The notes beneath the pieces are model-generated. The model was given only the letters and a program-made list of their open reading frames with translations, did not search any database and had not been told where the DNA came from. From positions 1 through 64,000 of the forward strand of contig NZ_LSZQ01000059.1 in NCBI RefSeq assembly GCF_001580015.1: DNA of 64,000 nucleotides, written 5' to 3'. Source of the stretch: Cephaloticoccus primus (GTDB lineage: Bacteria > Verrucomicrobiota > Verrucomicrobiia > Opitutales > Opitutaceae). Made by a program: the position numbers and the translations under genes. Position 1 is the first letter of the stretch; each line of letters begins with the position of its first letter. Below are positions 7,644-15,484 of this stretch, piece after piece.

Positions 7644-10034
7644 GCTATAACTCGTAGTCAGGCGGATGTTACGCTTGGGGTGAATGCCAACACTTTCGCG
7701 CCCTTGGGCAGCCCAAACGATTCTCCTGTCAAACACGTTCTCCACGTTGAGCTGGAAACTCACAGAACGATATTTATACGAAGCTCCAGCATTGAATATC
7801 GTCCGGGCAGGAACATAGAACTCGGGCGTAATCAACACGCCCAGGTCGGTCATACGACTTCCCTCCGGGGCGACCTTACCTACGTGATTGAAGCCGAAGT
7901 TCAGGTTTAAGCCCGTTGCGGGGCCATTCCTGAAGCTATACTTGACCATGGCGTTATACATCACCTCTGCGGCATTCCACATCGGCTGGCCGCGCTCATC
8001 ACGAACCTTCATCTTGGTATAACTGGCAACCGCACTGAGGTTAGGCGTAATGGCTCCGGTCACATCGAACTCAAATCCCTTGGTAGACCGATCCGAAAGA
8101 ATATCGGCAAATCGGTCCTGACTCCCCTCAGGAAACTGCCAGTTGTCAGGATGCCCCGATACGATATTGGTCTTGGCTATATCGAAGTAGGACCCCGTAA
8201 CAAACAAGCGCCTGTTGAAAAACTCCTGCTTCGCGCCAACCTCATACATCCGGCCATCGCTCCAGTGATCGACATCTTCAGATCCATTCCAGTGACGTCC
8301 CGGATCGGAGTTTTTGGTGTGAGCCGCATAAACAGAAGTCTGTGGAGTTACTTTATAGAGCGCAGCGACGGTGGGGGTTGTCTTTTTTACCGTGCTATAG
8401 TTCCTGGTGAAGTTTTCAGTGGTATAGTTTATATCTCCTTCGCTCCGCTGCTGGCGATGGGTGAGCCCCAGGTTAATCTGGAACCGCTTCTGGAAGAAGT
8501 CGGTTTGCGTATTGATGTAGAACTGTGACCTCCTCGTCTTGGGGTTTGCCGTGTGCACGTCTACCCTCTTCTCGTCCGAGCTCTTCTGAGGGCGAGGTGG
8601 GACAAAACTCCACCGGTTATCAAAATCGAAATAGGGACTTCCGGTAATATCTTCTTGTTTGGGGACTTGATGAACCCACTTGTTTTCGCTATGCCCACTC
8701 CCGTAGGATGCCCCGACTGCCGCACTAAATGTACCCAAGGGAGCACCCCTGAAGTTTCCGAAATCAAATCCACCGTACAGATCAGCTTGGTAGTGAACCT
8801 CCTCTGCGTAGTTGTAGTTCTCTTCTTCATACAGTGCCACACTATTAAGAACAGGATTGTAAGGAGCAGTAATAAGCGGATTGGTTACTGGATCGTAAGG
8901 TTGGAGCGGGTCCAGGCGGGTCCAGGTTTCGGTAGGGCTATACTCACCTGTCAGGGGATTGATTCGGGTCCCGCCCCAATCCACATCTAAACGGGTACCT
9001 CCCTGAAAGTAGTAGTACGGGCGATATTCGTAGAGCCCAGCGACACGTAGACTGACCTGCTCCCAAAGCTTGGTGGTAAACTCAGTCGTCACACGCCGGG
9101 GTTTTACATCCTTATATTTCCAGTCTGCGTGGCCATTTGCAGAGTCAGGCTTTGTCCGAGGATCAATGTCATCTACAGAGATAACAGTACCGTGGGGGAC
9201 ATCATCCCGGATCCGCAGGGTATTATGGTTACCTGCCTGCCGACCCGTTTGTCTCCAGTTAAAGAGGTTTACTTTAACTTTTAGCTGAGTAGAGGAGGAG
9301 GGCCTCCATGTAAGCATGGGGTTCAGCGTCTTGTTGATAAGCCTGCCCGGAACATAGGAAGGAGAATCGCGCCATGAGCCAATAATGCGCCAGGCAAAGT
9401 TTTCGGTTCCCGGGACGCGGTCGGTCATATCGAATACGGCTCTATTTCCAAAGTAGTTATCCGCAACCTCGACCTTAACCTCGTTAAACGGGTCAAACAG
9501 CGGCGACTTGGTAACAACATTGTAACCACCGCCGGGCTCACCTTGAGGGACGAGAAACTCATTGGGGCCCTTCAGCACTTCAGCACGCTCGATAACCGCG
9601 GGGTCAATCGAGGCCTGAAAGGAGCCGAACCCGACAAAGCCATCAATGGTGCGCATGTGGGCTTGAAAACCGCGAATCATCACATCGTCACGCAGGCCAG
9701 CCAGTCCAGACATCGGAGCAGGGCCGACACCGGAAACGTACATGATCGCATCGGTGATGGAGGCCGCACCGATATCATCCATGAACTCACTGGTGATAAC
9801 ATTGATGGTAGTCGGAGTATCGATCAACTCTCGGCGTATACGTGCCGTAGAAGAGTCGACCGCACGGTAGCCATCTACCCGATCAGAGGATACGCCGAAT
9901 ACAGGAAGCTCTACAAACTCTTCTGTGGCGGACTGGTCGAGGAGTGAGTCTCGGGGATTTACGCTCTGGGCGTGCCCTGCTAGTGGCAGGCCCAAAGCGA
10001 GTAATGCAGGCACAAGCCAAGCTTGTCGTTTCAT
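7638..10034 (-). CDS. TonB-dependent outer-membrane receptor (siderophore-type)
   Basis: 798 residues: signal peptide (MKRQAWLVPALLALGLPLAGHAQ), a TonB-box-like VELPVFGV near 41-48, a plug domain at about 65-190 (TPTTINVITSEFMDDIGA, VMIRGFQA, IERAEVLKGPNEFL), then a 22-strand barrel ending in an aromatic terminal residue (LTTSYSF), as needed for Bam insertion. The plug signature is that of siderophore receptors of the FhuE/FpvA type, but the ligand is unknown. Base composition is visibly AT-richer than the flanking genes, suggesting more recent acquisition or different constraints. Two hairpins lie at its 3' end and a structured leader precedes it. No transport genes accompany it. Confidence 0.9.
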   Translation of the reverse strand: MKRQAWLVPALLALGLPLAGHAQSVNPRDSLLDQSATEEFVELPVFGVSSDRVDGYRAVDSSTARIRRELIDTPTTINVITSEFMDDIGAASITDAIMYVSGVGPAPMSGLAGLRDDVMIRGFQAHMRTIDGFVGFGSFQASIDPAVIERAEVLKGPNEFLVPQGEPGGGYNVVTKSPLFDPFNEVKVEVADNYFGNRAVFDMTDRVPGTENFAWRIIGSWRDSPSYVPGRLINKTLNPMLTWRPSSSTQLKVKVNLFNWRQTGRQAGNHNTLRIRDDVPHGTVISVDDIDPRTKPDSANGHADWKYKDVKPRRVTTEFTTKLWEQVSLRVAGLYEYRPYYYFQGGTRLDVDWGGTRINPLTGEYSPTETWTRLDPLQPYDPVTNPLITAPYNPVLNSVALYEEENYNYAEEVHYQADLYGGFDFGNFRGAPLGTFSAAVGASYGSGHSENKWVHQVPKQEDITGSPYFDFDNRWSFVPPRPQKSSDEKRVDVHTANPKTRRSQFYINTQTDFFQKRFQINLGLTHRQQRSEGDINYTTENFTRNYSTVKKTTPTVAALYKVTPQTSVYAAHTKNSDPGRHWNGSEDVDHWSDGRMYEVGAKQEFFNRRLFVTGSYFDIAKTNIVSGHPDNWQFPEGSQDRFADILSDRSTKGFEFDVTGAITPNLSAVASYTKMKVRDERGQPMWNAAEVMYNAMVKYSFRNGPATGLNLNFGFNHVGKVAPEGSRMTDLGVLITPEFYVPARTIFNAGASYKYRSVSFQLNVENVFDRRIVWAAQGRESVGIHPKRNIRLTTSYSF

Positions 10035-10105
10035 ATGCTTTTTAGGGGTTGGGGTTATGGTTTACAGAAACCGCTCTGAAAACTCAGCGGCTTGGGGAAA
10101 GGCAC

Positions 10106-10147
10106 GAAAAAGCCCGCTGCTCGCACGGGGCCGGCGAGTGCAGCGGG
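10106..10147 (-). terminator. Terminator-like hairpin in the leader of the receptor gene
   Basis: On the minus strand, CCCGCTGC ... GCAGCGGG (10113-10147) encloses an inner ACTCGC/GCGA stem and is followed by CTTTTT. It sits about 70 nt upstream of the receptor ATG at 10034. Either it is an attenuator in the receptor leader or it ends transcription from the receptor gene further up. The rest of 10035-10626 holds further small hairpins (for example GGCAAGC/GCTTGCC at about 10200-10220) and the tandem repeat, but no convincing gene. Confidence 0.55.
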
Positions 10148-10218
10148 TGGGAATGCGAAAGGCCGCCTCCTGAACGCGGCCACTCATGAAAAACAGATGC
10201 GGCAAGCAGAGCCGCTTG

Positions 10219-10262
10219 CCCCTCTGAAAAAAGGGCGAAATCCCTACTTGACGGGCGAGTCA
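10219..10262. repeat. Short dispersed motif, copy 1
   Basis: AAAAAAGGGCGAAATCCCT followed by CTTG, GAG and GCGCGT closely resembles 21927-21966 (AAAAAAGGGGTGAAGTCCCT, CTTG, GAG, GCGCGT). Read on the minus strand, both look like a weak hairpin followed by TTTTTT. Confidence 0.4.
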
Positions 10263-10275
10263 GCGCGTCAACATG

Positions 10276-10315
10276 AGCTCGACAGCTCGACAGCTCGACA
10301 GCTCGACAGCTCGAC
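10276..10315. repeat. Tandem repeat, 5 x AGCTCGAC
   Basis: Five perfect head-to-tail copies of the 8-mer AGCTCGAC, in the gap between the two receptor genes. A GCAGACAC-TGC-GTGTCTGC hairpin follows at 10333-10351. Such a short-unit array is prone to slippage. Confidence 0.9.
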
Positions 10316-10626
10316 AGCGGCCCAAGCTCTGAGCAGACACTGCGTGTCTGCTGCCAGCCCCCGGCGCAAGCAAGTGCAGAGCCTAAGCAGGCGCGACTCA
10401 ACAGAGTTGTCCAAACAAGGGGCATTGGGGTGCTAGGGGGGAACGGTTGGGGAAACCGCGCAGACCCGATGTGACAAAAATTTCGGAGCGCAAACTTTTA
10501 TTTCAAGAGCGCTCACTCAGTGGCCCTCCCGCAGCCAAACTGCGGTCATGGACACGAGCGGTTTTGCCCAAGCAGGGCTGGCCCATTCCTCGATATCGCG
10601 AGCAAGGCTGGGCGCGCCTTTTCCTG

Positions 10627-13482
10627 CTAAAACGTTTTCTTCACGTTGGCGTAGAGGCGGCGCAGGCGTGGGTCGCCGAAGGTGCTGTAGTAGTAGCTGC
10701 GCGACATGTCCACGGGCGGGGCTTTGTCGAAGACGTTCTTCACTCCGAGCGTCAGCTCCACGTTGGAGAGGGCGCGGCGGCGCGCGGCGAGCCGGTAGCG
10801 CACGAAGAGGTCGTGGTAAATCTGACTGGCGACGCGCGGCCCGCCTTGCCTGCGAATCGAGGTCGTGCTGCCCCGACCGGTTGGGCTGAGCCGGTAACTG
10901 CCGTAGTACTGCGTGGCCCAGCCGATGTTCCACTGGCGGCGGTTCCAGCTAAGGCTGCCGTTGATCCGCTTCTCCAGCGGGCCGCTGTAGGAGGGCACGC
11001 CCAGGCGGTTGATCACGCCCGAGGTCACCGAGGTCTGAGTGCGGTAGTAGTCCGACAGGGTCGCATTTATGGCAGTCTCAAAATCGCCCGCCGAGCCGGT
11101 TTGCAGTCGATAGCGCGCACCGAGGTCGATCCCCGAGGTTTCCAGCATCAGCATGTTCATCGAGTAGGTGTGGACTTCGAGAACCTGCCCCACGCCGTAG
11201 GGGTCGCCCGGATCGGGAGCGGCGCGGATCACGCGGTGGGGGAAGAGTGCTTCTTCGTCGAGGATCGTCTGCGTGCCGGGCGAGGTGATGTTGTTGCGTT
11301 TCTCGATTTTAAACCAGTCGGCACTCAGGCGCAGCCCGGGCACCGCGCGCGGACTCCACACGAGGCCGATGTTCAGGTTGCGCGAGGTCTCCGGCACGAT
11401 GTCGGGATTCCCGCCAGTCAGCCGACGGACCTCGACTGCCTCGCCGCCGCGGCGCGGATCGTTCACCGTGCTCAGGCTCGTGGAAAAAGTGGGCACGGTG
11501 AGCTGCGCATAAGTCGGCGCGCGAAAGCCCCGCCCGTACGAGGTGCGCAGGATCAGCTCCTGCACTGGCAGCCAGCGAAACCCGAAAGTGGGCACCGTCG
11601 TGTCGTACTCGCTGCCGACCGACTCCACATTGTAGCGCTCGTGCCGCACGGCGACTTGTGCGTCCAGCGCGTACAACGCGCGGATGCTGCGGCCCGCGTG
11701 GACGAGCGGCACGCTCGTCTCGGCGTAAAAGCTGTCGGTTTGCTGGCGGCGATAGGTCGGCGGCGGGTGCAGGTCGCTGCTGCTGCCCGCTACATTGGAG
11801 CTGCGCAGCTCCCGATGCTCAACCCCGCTCGCCAGCGTGATCGCCCCTCCGTACCACCAGCCCTCGCCCAGCGTCCCCGCGAGTCGCAGCGTACTATCTC
11901 CCGACCACGAGTTGGTGAGCCGGTGCAGGGGCGCCGCATAATCATCGATCAGCGTCGGAAACGAAGTCGTATCGCGCAGCACATCCAGGATCCCGTCGTG
12001 AATCGCCTCTTCACGCGTCGGGCTGCCGTGCCGCGTCAAGTACATGTGGTGGTTAACCGAGTGACTCCACGAGTAGTTGCCCACCAGGCGCCAATCGCGC
12101 GGCAGCTCGTACTCGAAGCCCAGCGCCACGCGCTCGCCGCGGATCGTGGTATTCACCTCGGAGCTGTTTCGGCGGTCGGCATTGCGCACCGGATACGCGA
12201 CGGCAACATCTTGGCCAAAGGGATTGTTCGGCGAGTCCGCCGCGAGAGTCACCACTCGCGCACCATACCACGTGTCATACGGATTTTGCTCACTGTGAGA
12301 GTAGCCGCCGTCGAGAAACACGCGCAGCCGCTCCGTCATCTCGCGGCTCCCGTTCAGGCTAAAGGACTTTGAGCGCGAGGCACCGATCAGCTCCTCGTCG
12401 GCAGAGAAGCCGCTCGCCATGCCGCGCGCGAGGTCGAGGTTGTAGGTCCCCTGATTGTCGATCAACGGCTGGAGCCCGTCGATCTGCCAACCGCGATAGC
12501 CCAGCGGGATGTGTGTAAAGTGCGACGAGCCCGGCCCGAAAAGCGGGCTCCCATCGCGACTGCGGATGTTTACCAGCGCGCCCCAAGGCGGGTTGCCCGT
12601 CGTCCCCGCGTCGGTGTAAAATGCCGCCGGATCGTTTTCCAAAATCCGCTGGCGGCCCTTCTGCCTGAAATCGCGCTGATGCACATACAGTGCCCGCGTG
12701 TCCTGATACTGCGCCGAGATCAGCAACTCGCTGCGCCCGCCCTCAAACTGGAAACTCGACGTCCAGTTAAAAGTCTCGATCGAGGCGTGCCCATCGTCGG
12801 TCGTTTCGTAGCGCGTGTTAAACTCGTGCCCGCTGTACCCGCGGCGCAGCACCACATTGATCACGCCGCCCAAGGCACTCGCGCCGTAGATCGCCGAAGC
12901 CGAAGCAGGCAGCACCTCGATCCGCTCAATCGCCGCCAGCGGAATGCCGTTGAGGTCAGGCTGATCGCTCGCCTCCGTACTCGCACTGCGGCCTACGCCT
13001 GCGACCCGCCGCCCGTTGATCAGCACCAGCGTCTCGGCCGAGCTCAGCCCGCGCAGGCTAAAGCTGCTCGCACTGCCGCCATAACCCGTCGCGCTCTGCG
13101 CGCCCGACGAAAACGCCGTGCTCATCGTCAACTGCTGGCGCAGCAAATCCTCGACCGTCGTCGCGCCCGAACGGCTGATGTACTCGCGGCCGATGATCGA
13201 GTAAGGCTGCACATCGTACTCCGTGCGCATCAGATCCATATTCCCCTCGTAAGCCGTGCGCTCCACCTGATCGCCCGAAACCTCAAACGCCGCCAAAACC
13301 AAAACATCGTCACCGCTTCCGGCATTGCTCCCCCCCTCTGCGGGGGAGCCCGGCAAACGAGCCTCAACCCGCTGCGCCAGTGCCGCCGTAGTACCGCCAG
13401 CCGTCATGCCGAAAAGCATCATTAATACCAGCAGGAGGCGATTTTGACTACGAACAAGGGGACGAGCATAACGATTACTCAT
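10627..13482 (-). CDS. TonB-dependent outer-membrane receptor (large)
   Basis: About 951 residues: signal peptide (hydrophobic LLLVLMMLFGMTAGGTTAALAQ), a TonB-box-like DVLVLAAFEVSG, a plug domain (VEDLLRQQLTMS, SFSLRGLSSAETLVLINGRR, IERIEVLPASASAIYGASA), and a long barrel ending ANVKKTF. The LINGRR-type plug with GGVINVVLRR is common in receptors for siderophores, carbohydrates or peptides; the ligand is unknown. The start at 13482 (MSNRYARPL) is preferred to an in-frame ATG at 13542, because the longer version would place the signal peptide internally and would run through a Fur-like palindrome at 13525-13543. Confidence 0.9.
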   Translation of the reverse strand: MSNRYARPLVRSQNRLLLVLMMLFGMTAGGTTAALAQRVEARLPGSPAEGGSNAGSGDDVLVLAAFEVSGDQVERTAYEGNMDLMRTEYDVQPYSIIGREYISRSGATTVEDLLRQQLTMSTAFSSGAQSATGYGGSASSFSLRGLSSAETLVLINGRRVAGVGRSASTEASDQPDLNGIPLAAIERIEVLPASASAIYGASALGGVINVVLRRGYSGHEFNTRYETTDDGHASIETFNWTSSFQFEGGRSELLISAQYQDTRALYVHQRDFRQKGRQRILENDPAAFYTDAGTTGNPPWGALVNIRSRDGSPLFGPGSSHFTHIPLGYRGWQIDGLQPLIDNQGTYNLDLARGMASGFSADEELIGASRSKSFSLNGSREMTERLRVFLDGGYSHSEQNPYDTWYGARVVTLAADSPNNPFGQDVAVAYPVRNADRRNSSEVNTTIRGERVALGFEYELPRDWRLVGNYSWSHSVNHHMYLTRHGSPTREEAIHDGILDVLRDTTSFPTLIDDYAAPLHRLTNSWSGDSTLRLAGTLGEGWWYGGAITLASGVEHRELRSSNVAGSSSDLHPPPTYRRQQTDSFYAETSVPLVHAGRSIRALYALDAQVAVRHERYNVESVGSEYDTTVPTFGFRWLPVQELILRTSYGRGFRAPTYAQLTVPTFSTSLSTVNDPRRGGEAVEVRRLTGGNPDIVPETSRNLNIGLVWSPRAVPGLRLSADWFKIEKRNNITSPGTQTILDEEALFPHRVIRAAPDPGDPYGVGQVLEVHTYSMNMLMLETSGIDLGARYRLQTGSAGDFETAINATLSDYYRTQTSVTSGVINRLGVPSYSGPLEKRINGSLSWNRRQWNIGWATQYYGSYRLSPTGRGSTTSIRRQGGPRVASQIYHDLFVRYRLAARRRALSNVELTLGVKNVFDKAPPVDMSRSYYYSTFGDPRLRRLYANVKKTF

Positions 13483-13524
13483 AATAAGTAACCGCCCAAA
13501 GCGGGTAAAAACCCCTGCCCAATC

Positions 13525-13543
13525 AATGAGAATAAATCCCATT
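13525..13543. promoter_or_regulatory. Fur-like operator candidate
   Basis: AATGAGA-ATAAA-TCCCATT is an inverted repeat with 6 of 7 positions symmetric. It resembles the TGAGAAT-n-ATTCTCA core of Fur boxes and lies about 45 bp upstream of the receptor start chosen here. A related site, TGAGA-TAAAG-TCTCA, precedes the PepSY/ApbE operon. The call rests on pattern only. Confidence 0.45.
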
Positions 13544-13720
13544 TATATCTTAGAAAAACCGCTACTACCCCCACTCCCAAATCCCCTCCGCTCTAATGCA
13601 GTGCCCTGAGGCCCAACGCGCCAAATACCAATTCAACCGCCGCCTCGTCGCCCACGCCAAACAAGCCCGCGGCCTTTTCCCCTAAAAGGGCCTTCGATTT
13701 TCTTTCTTTTCCAGAATGGC

Positions 13721-15484
13721 TTACTGCGGACTGTCGAGTTCCAGCCAGGTGGTTTCGGGCGGGGAGCCATCGGGGCGGTGGTGTTTCAGGAGAACGCGCG
13801 GCGAGGGCACGGGCTCGATTTTTTCGACTTCGAGTGAGTGGCCGTCGGGGCTCTGCCAGGTCTCTCCTTCGCGCAGGTCGCGATTTTGGCCGTCCATTTC
13901 GAGTCGAGCCACCAAGCGATGACCTTTCGCTCGTTCGCCTTCGCGCAGGATCAGTTGCTCACCTGTCGCGGCGCGGATTGTGGCGGTAGCTCGCGGTGGG
14001 CGCAGTGTCATGCGCTCGGGAGGTTCCGGAGCGGCCTCCACTTGCAGGGCGAGAATTTCGACACCGAGCGACGGCACTTGATCTCCCGAGCGCAGGAGCA
14101 GGGTTTCGCCATTTTGGAGGTTTTCAAAAAGCCCTATGGGTGCCTCCCCCGCCCCGTTGCTGAGGTAGCCGCTCACTTGCAGTGGGTAGTCTTCGTATCT
14201 CAGCTCAAGGAGTCGGGGCACGTGGTCGCGACCGGGCCCTGCAAGCGCGAGCGCAGCAGAGGCGACCGGCCCCTCGGCCGAGCCTTGAGCCGCTGTAACA
14301 CGAAACTGCCGCGACTCGGCATGGTAAAAAATCTCGGGCGGAGTGAAGAGGTCGAAAAGCCACTGCGCGCCGCGCCGCTGCGGTTGAGCGGCGGCCCACT
14401 GCGGCGGGGAAAACGTGTTGTCGACTGGGGTCGCATTATCCGTGTCGGCGGCGGGCTCAGCGATTTCCCCGGTAGCTGCTGCCCGACGATCTGGCTCGGC
14501 CTCGTTTGCAGAAAACTCCACATAGTCGAGCGTCACCAGAAAGTCGCTGTCGGTCGGCCTTGCGAGGAGCTCGAAGCCGTCCTCGGCAGTTTCGTGTTGA
14601 GCGGGCAAAGAAGAACGCAAGCCCGCCCCGCCAGGCACACGCTGCCGCTCAGCGGCGGGCTCGACTGTGATGCTGCGAACGACGACGGGCAGGCGGGCGC
14701 GGGCCAGCGCGTTTAACCAATCGCGCAAGGCGGCGGTGCGCCCGCGAAAGCGGATTTGAAACGCAGCGCGCGAGCCTTCAGCGCGCAGCCCAAGGTTGCT
14801 CGCGTTCACCTCGCCCCAAGCTGCCACAGTCGCTGCCGGTGAATCGGCATCAGCACTTGCGCGACTGACTGCGAGCAATCGTTGCGGACGGCTGTGCAGG
14901 AGCGCGCCCACGACCTGCTCAAGGACGAGTCGCTGTTTGTAGACGCGGAGGATATCCGCCTCGGCGGGGCCTTCGTTGGCGTAGTCGCTGAAACCAAAGT
15001 GCGGCTCAGTGCTGAGCTCCACCCCGTGACCTTGCGCGAGGCGGATCATATCCTGGCGATAGCGCGCGAGGTCGAAATACGCGGCACGGCGGGTGAGCGG
15101 CGGCGCGGCGGCAGTTGCCTCACCGTTTCCCGGGCGGGCCGAAAGCGCACGCGTAACCGCGTTGTCGCGCCACAGGGCCTCCGCCTCGCGCAGGGCGAGG
15201 CGCGCGGCGGCAATGTCGGCCTCAAGTGCATCGGCGACCGCCTGCGTGGGGGCAGGCTGCGCTTGCTCAAGCGCGACGAGTTGGCGTTGCTTGGCCGCGA
15301 GTTGTGACCCGGTTTTGCGCAAGGTTGTTGCGCCCCAGACAAGCCACAAAACTTGTCCCGCAAAAACGAGTGCGGCTGCCGCGAGTAACGCAGGAAGTCC
15401 GCCCGGACGAAGATGTGGGAAGCTGAGCTTCAAAATGAGGATGGGGCTAGAGCGGCTGCTAGGGGTTGATGAGGAGCTCTGCAT
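13721..15484 (-). CDS. Amuc_1100-like pilus-system protein, probably fused to an Amuc_1099-like domain
   Basis: 587 residues. One membrane span lies at about 29-51 (LPALLAAAALVFAGQVLWLVW), then a coiled-coil-prone Ala/Gln/Glu segment (55-105) and a globular domain to about 330, the PilO-like layout of Akkermansia Amuc_1100. From about residue 375 (LFDLFTPPEIFY) a second domain begins whose opening resembles what I recall of Amuc_1099-type proteins; it continues as beta-rich repeats (GETLLLRSGDQ, GEQLILREGER, NRDLREGETW). In Akkermansia these are separate genes in a locus with PilM and a secretin. Here the gene overlaps the PilM-like gene by 26 bp. The Amuc_1100 assignment is moderately secure and the fusion is inference. 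Confidence 0.65.
   Translation of the reverse strand: MQSSSSTPSSRSSPILILKLSFPHLRPGGLPALLAAAALVFAGQVLWLVWGATTLRKTGSQLAAKQRQLVALEQAQPAPTQAVADALEADIAAARLALREAEALWRDNAVTRALSARPGNGEATAAAPPLTRRAAYFDLARYRQDMIRLAQGHGVELSTEPHFGFSDYANEGPAEADILRVYKQRLVLEQVVGALLHSRPQRLLAVSRASADADSPAATVAAWGEVNASNLGLRAEGSRAAFQIRFRGRTAALRDWLNALARARLPVVVRSITVEPAAERQRVPGGAGLRSSLPAQHETAEDGFELLARPTDSDFLVTLDYVEFSANEAEPDRRAAATGEIAEPAADTDNATPVDNTFSPPQWAAAQPQRRGAQWLFDLFTPPEIFYHAESRQFRVTAAQGSAEGPVASAALALAGPGRDHVPRLLELRYEDYPLQVSGYLSNGAGEAPIGLFENLQNGETLLLRSGDQVPSLGVEILALQVEAAPEPPERMTLRPPRATATIRAATGEQLILREGERAKGHRLVARLEMDGQNRDLREGETWQSPDGHSLEVEKIEPVPSPRVLLKHHRPDGSPPETTWLELDSPQ

Noticed and set aside
10276-10315. CRISPR array
   Set aside because: The units are 8 bp, perfect and without spacers, so it is a simple tandem repeat.
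10035-10440. Cobalamin riboswitch upstream of the receptor gene
   Set aside because: I searched both strands for the B12-box consensus and the GCCACTG side motif and did not find them. Only a generic structured leader is claimed.
10447-12372. Long plus-strand open frame (641 codons) inside the receptor region
   Set aside because: It is antisense to the well-supported TonB-dependent receptor, and its residue composition (Arg/Ala/His/Val-rich, no motif) is typical of a shadow frame in GC-rich DNA.
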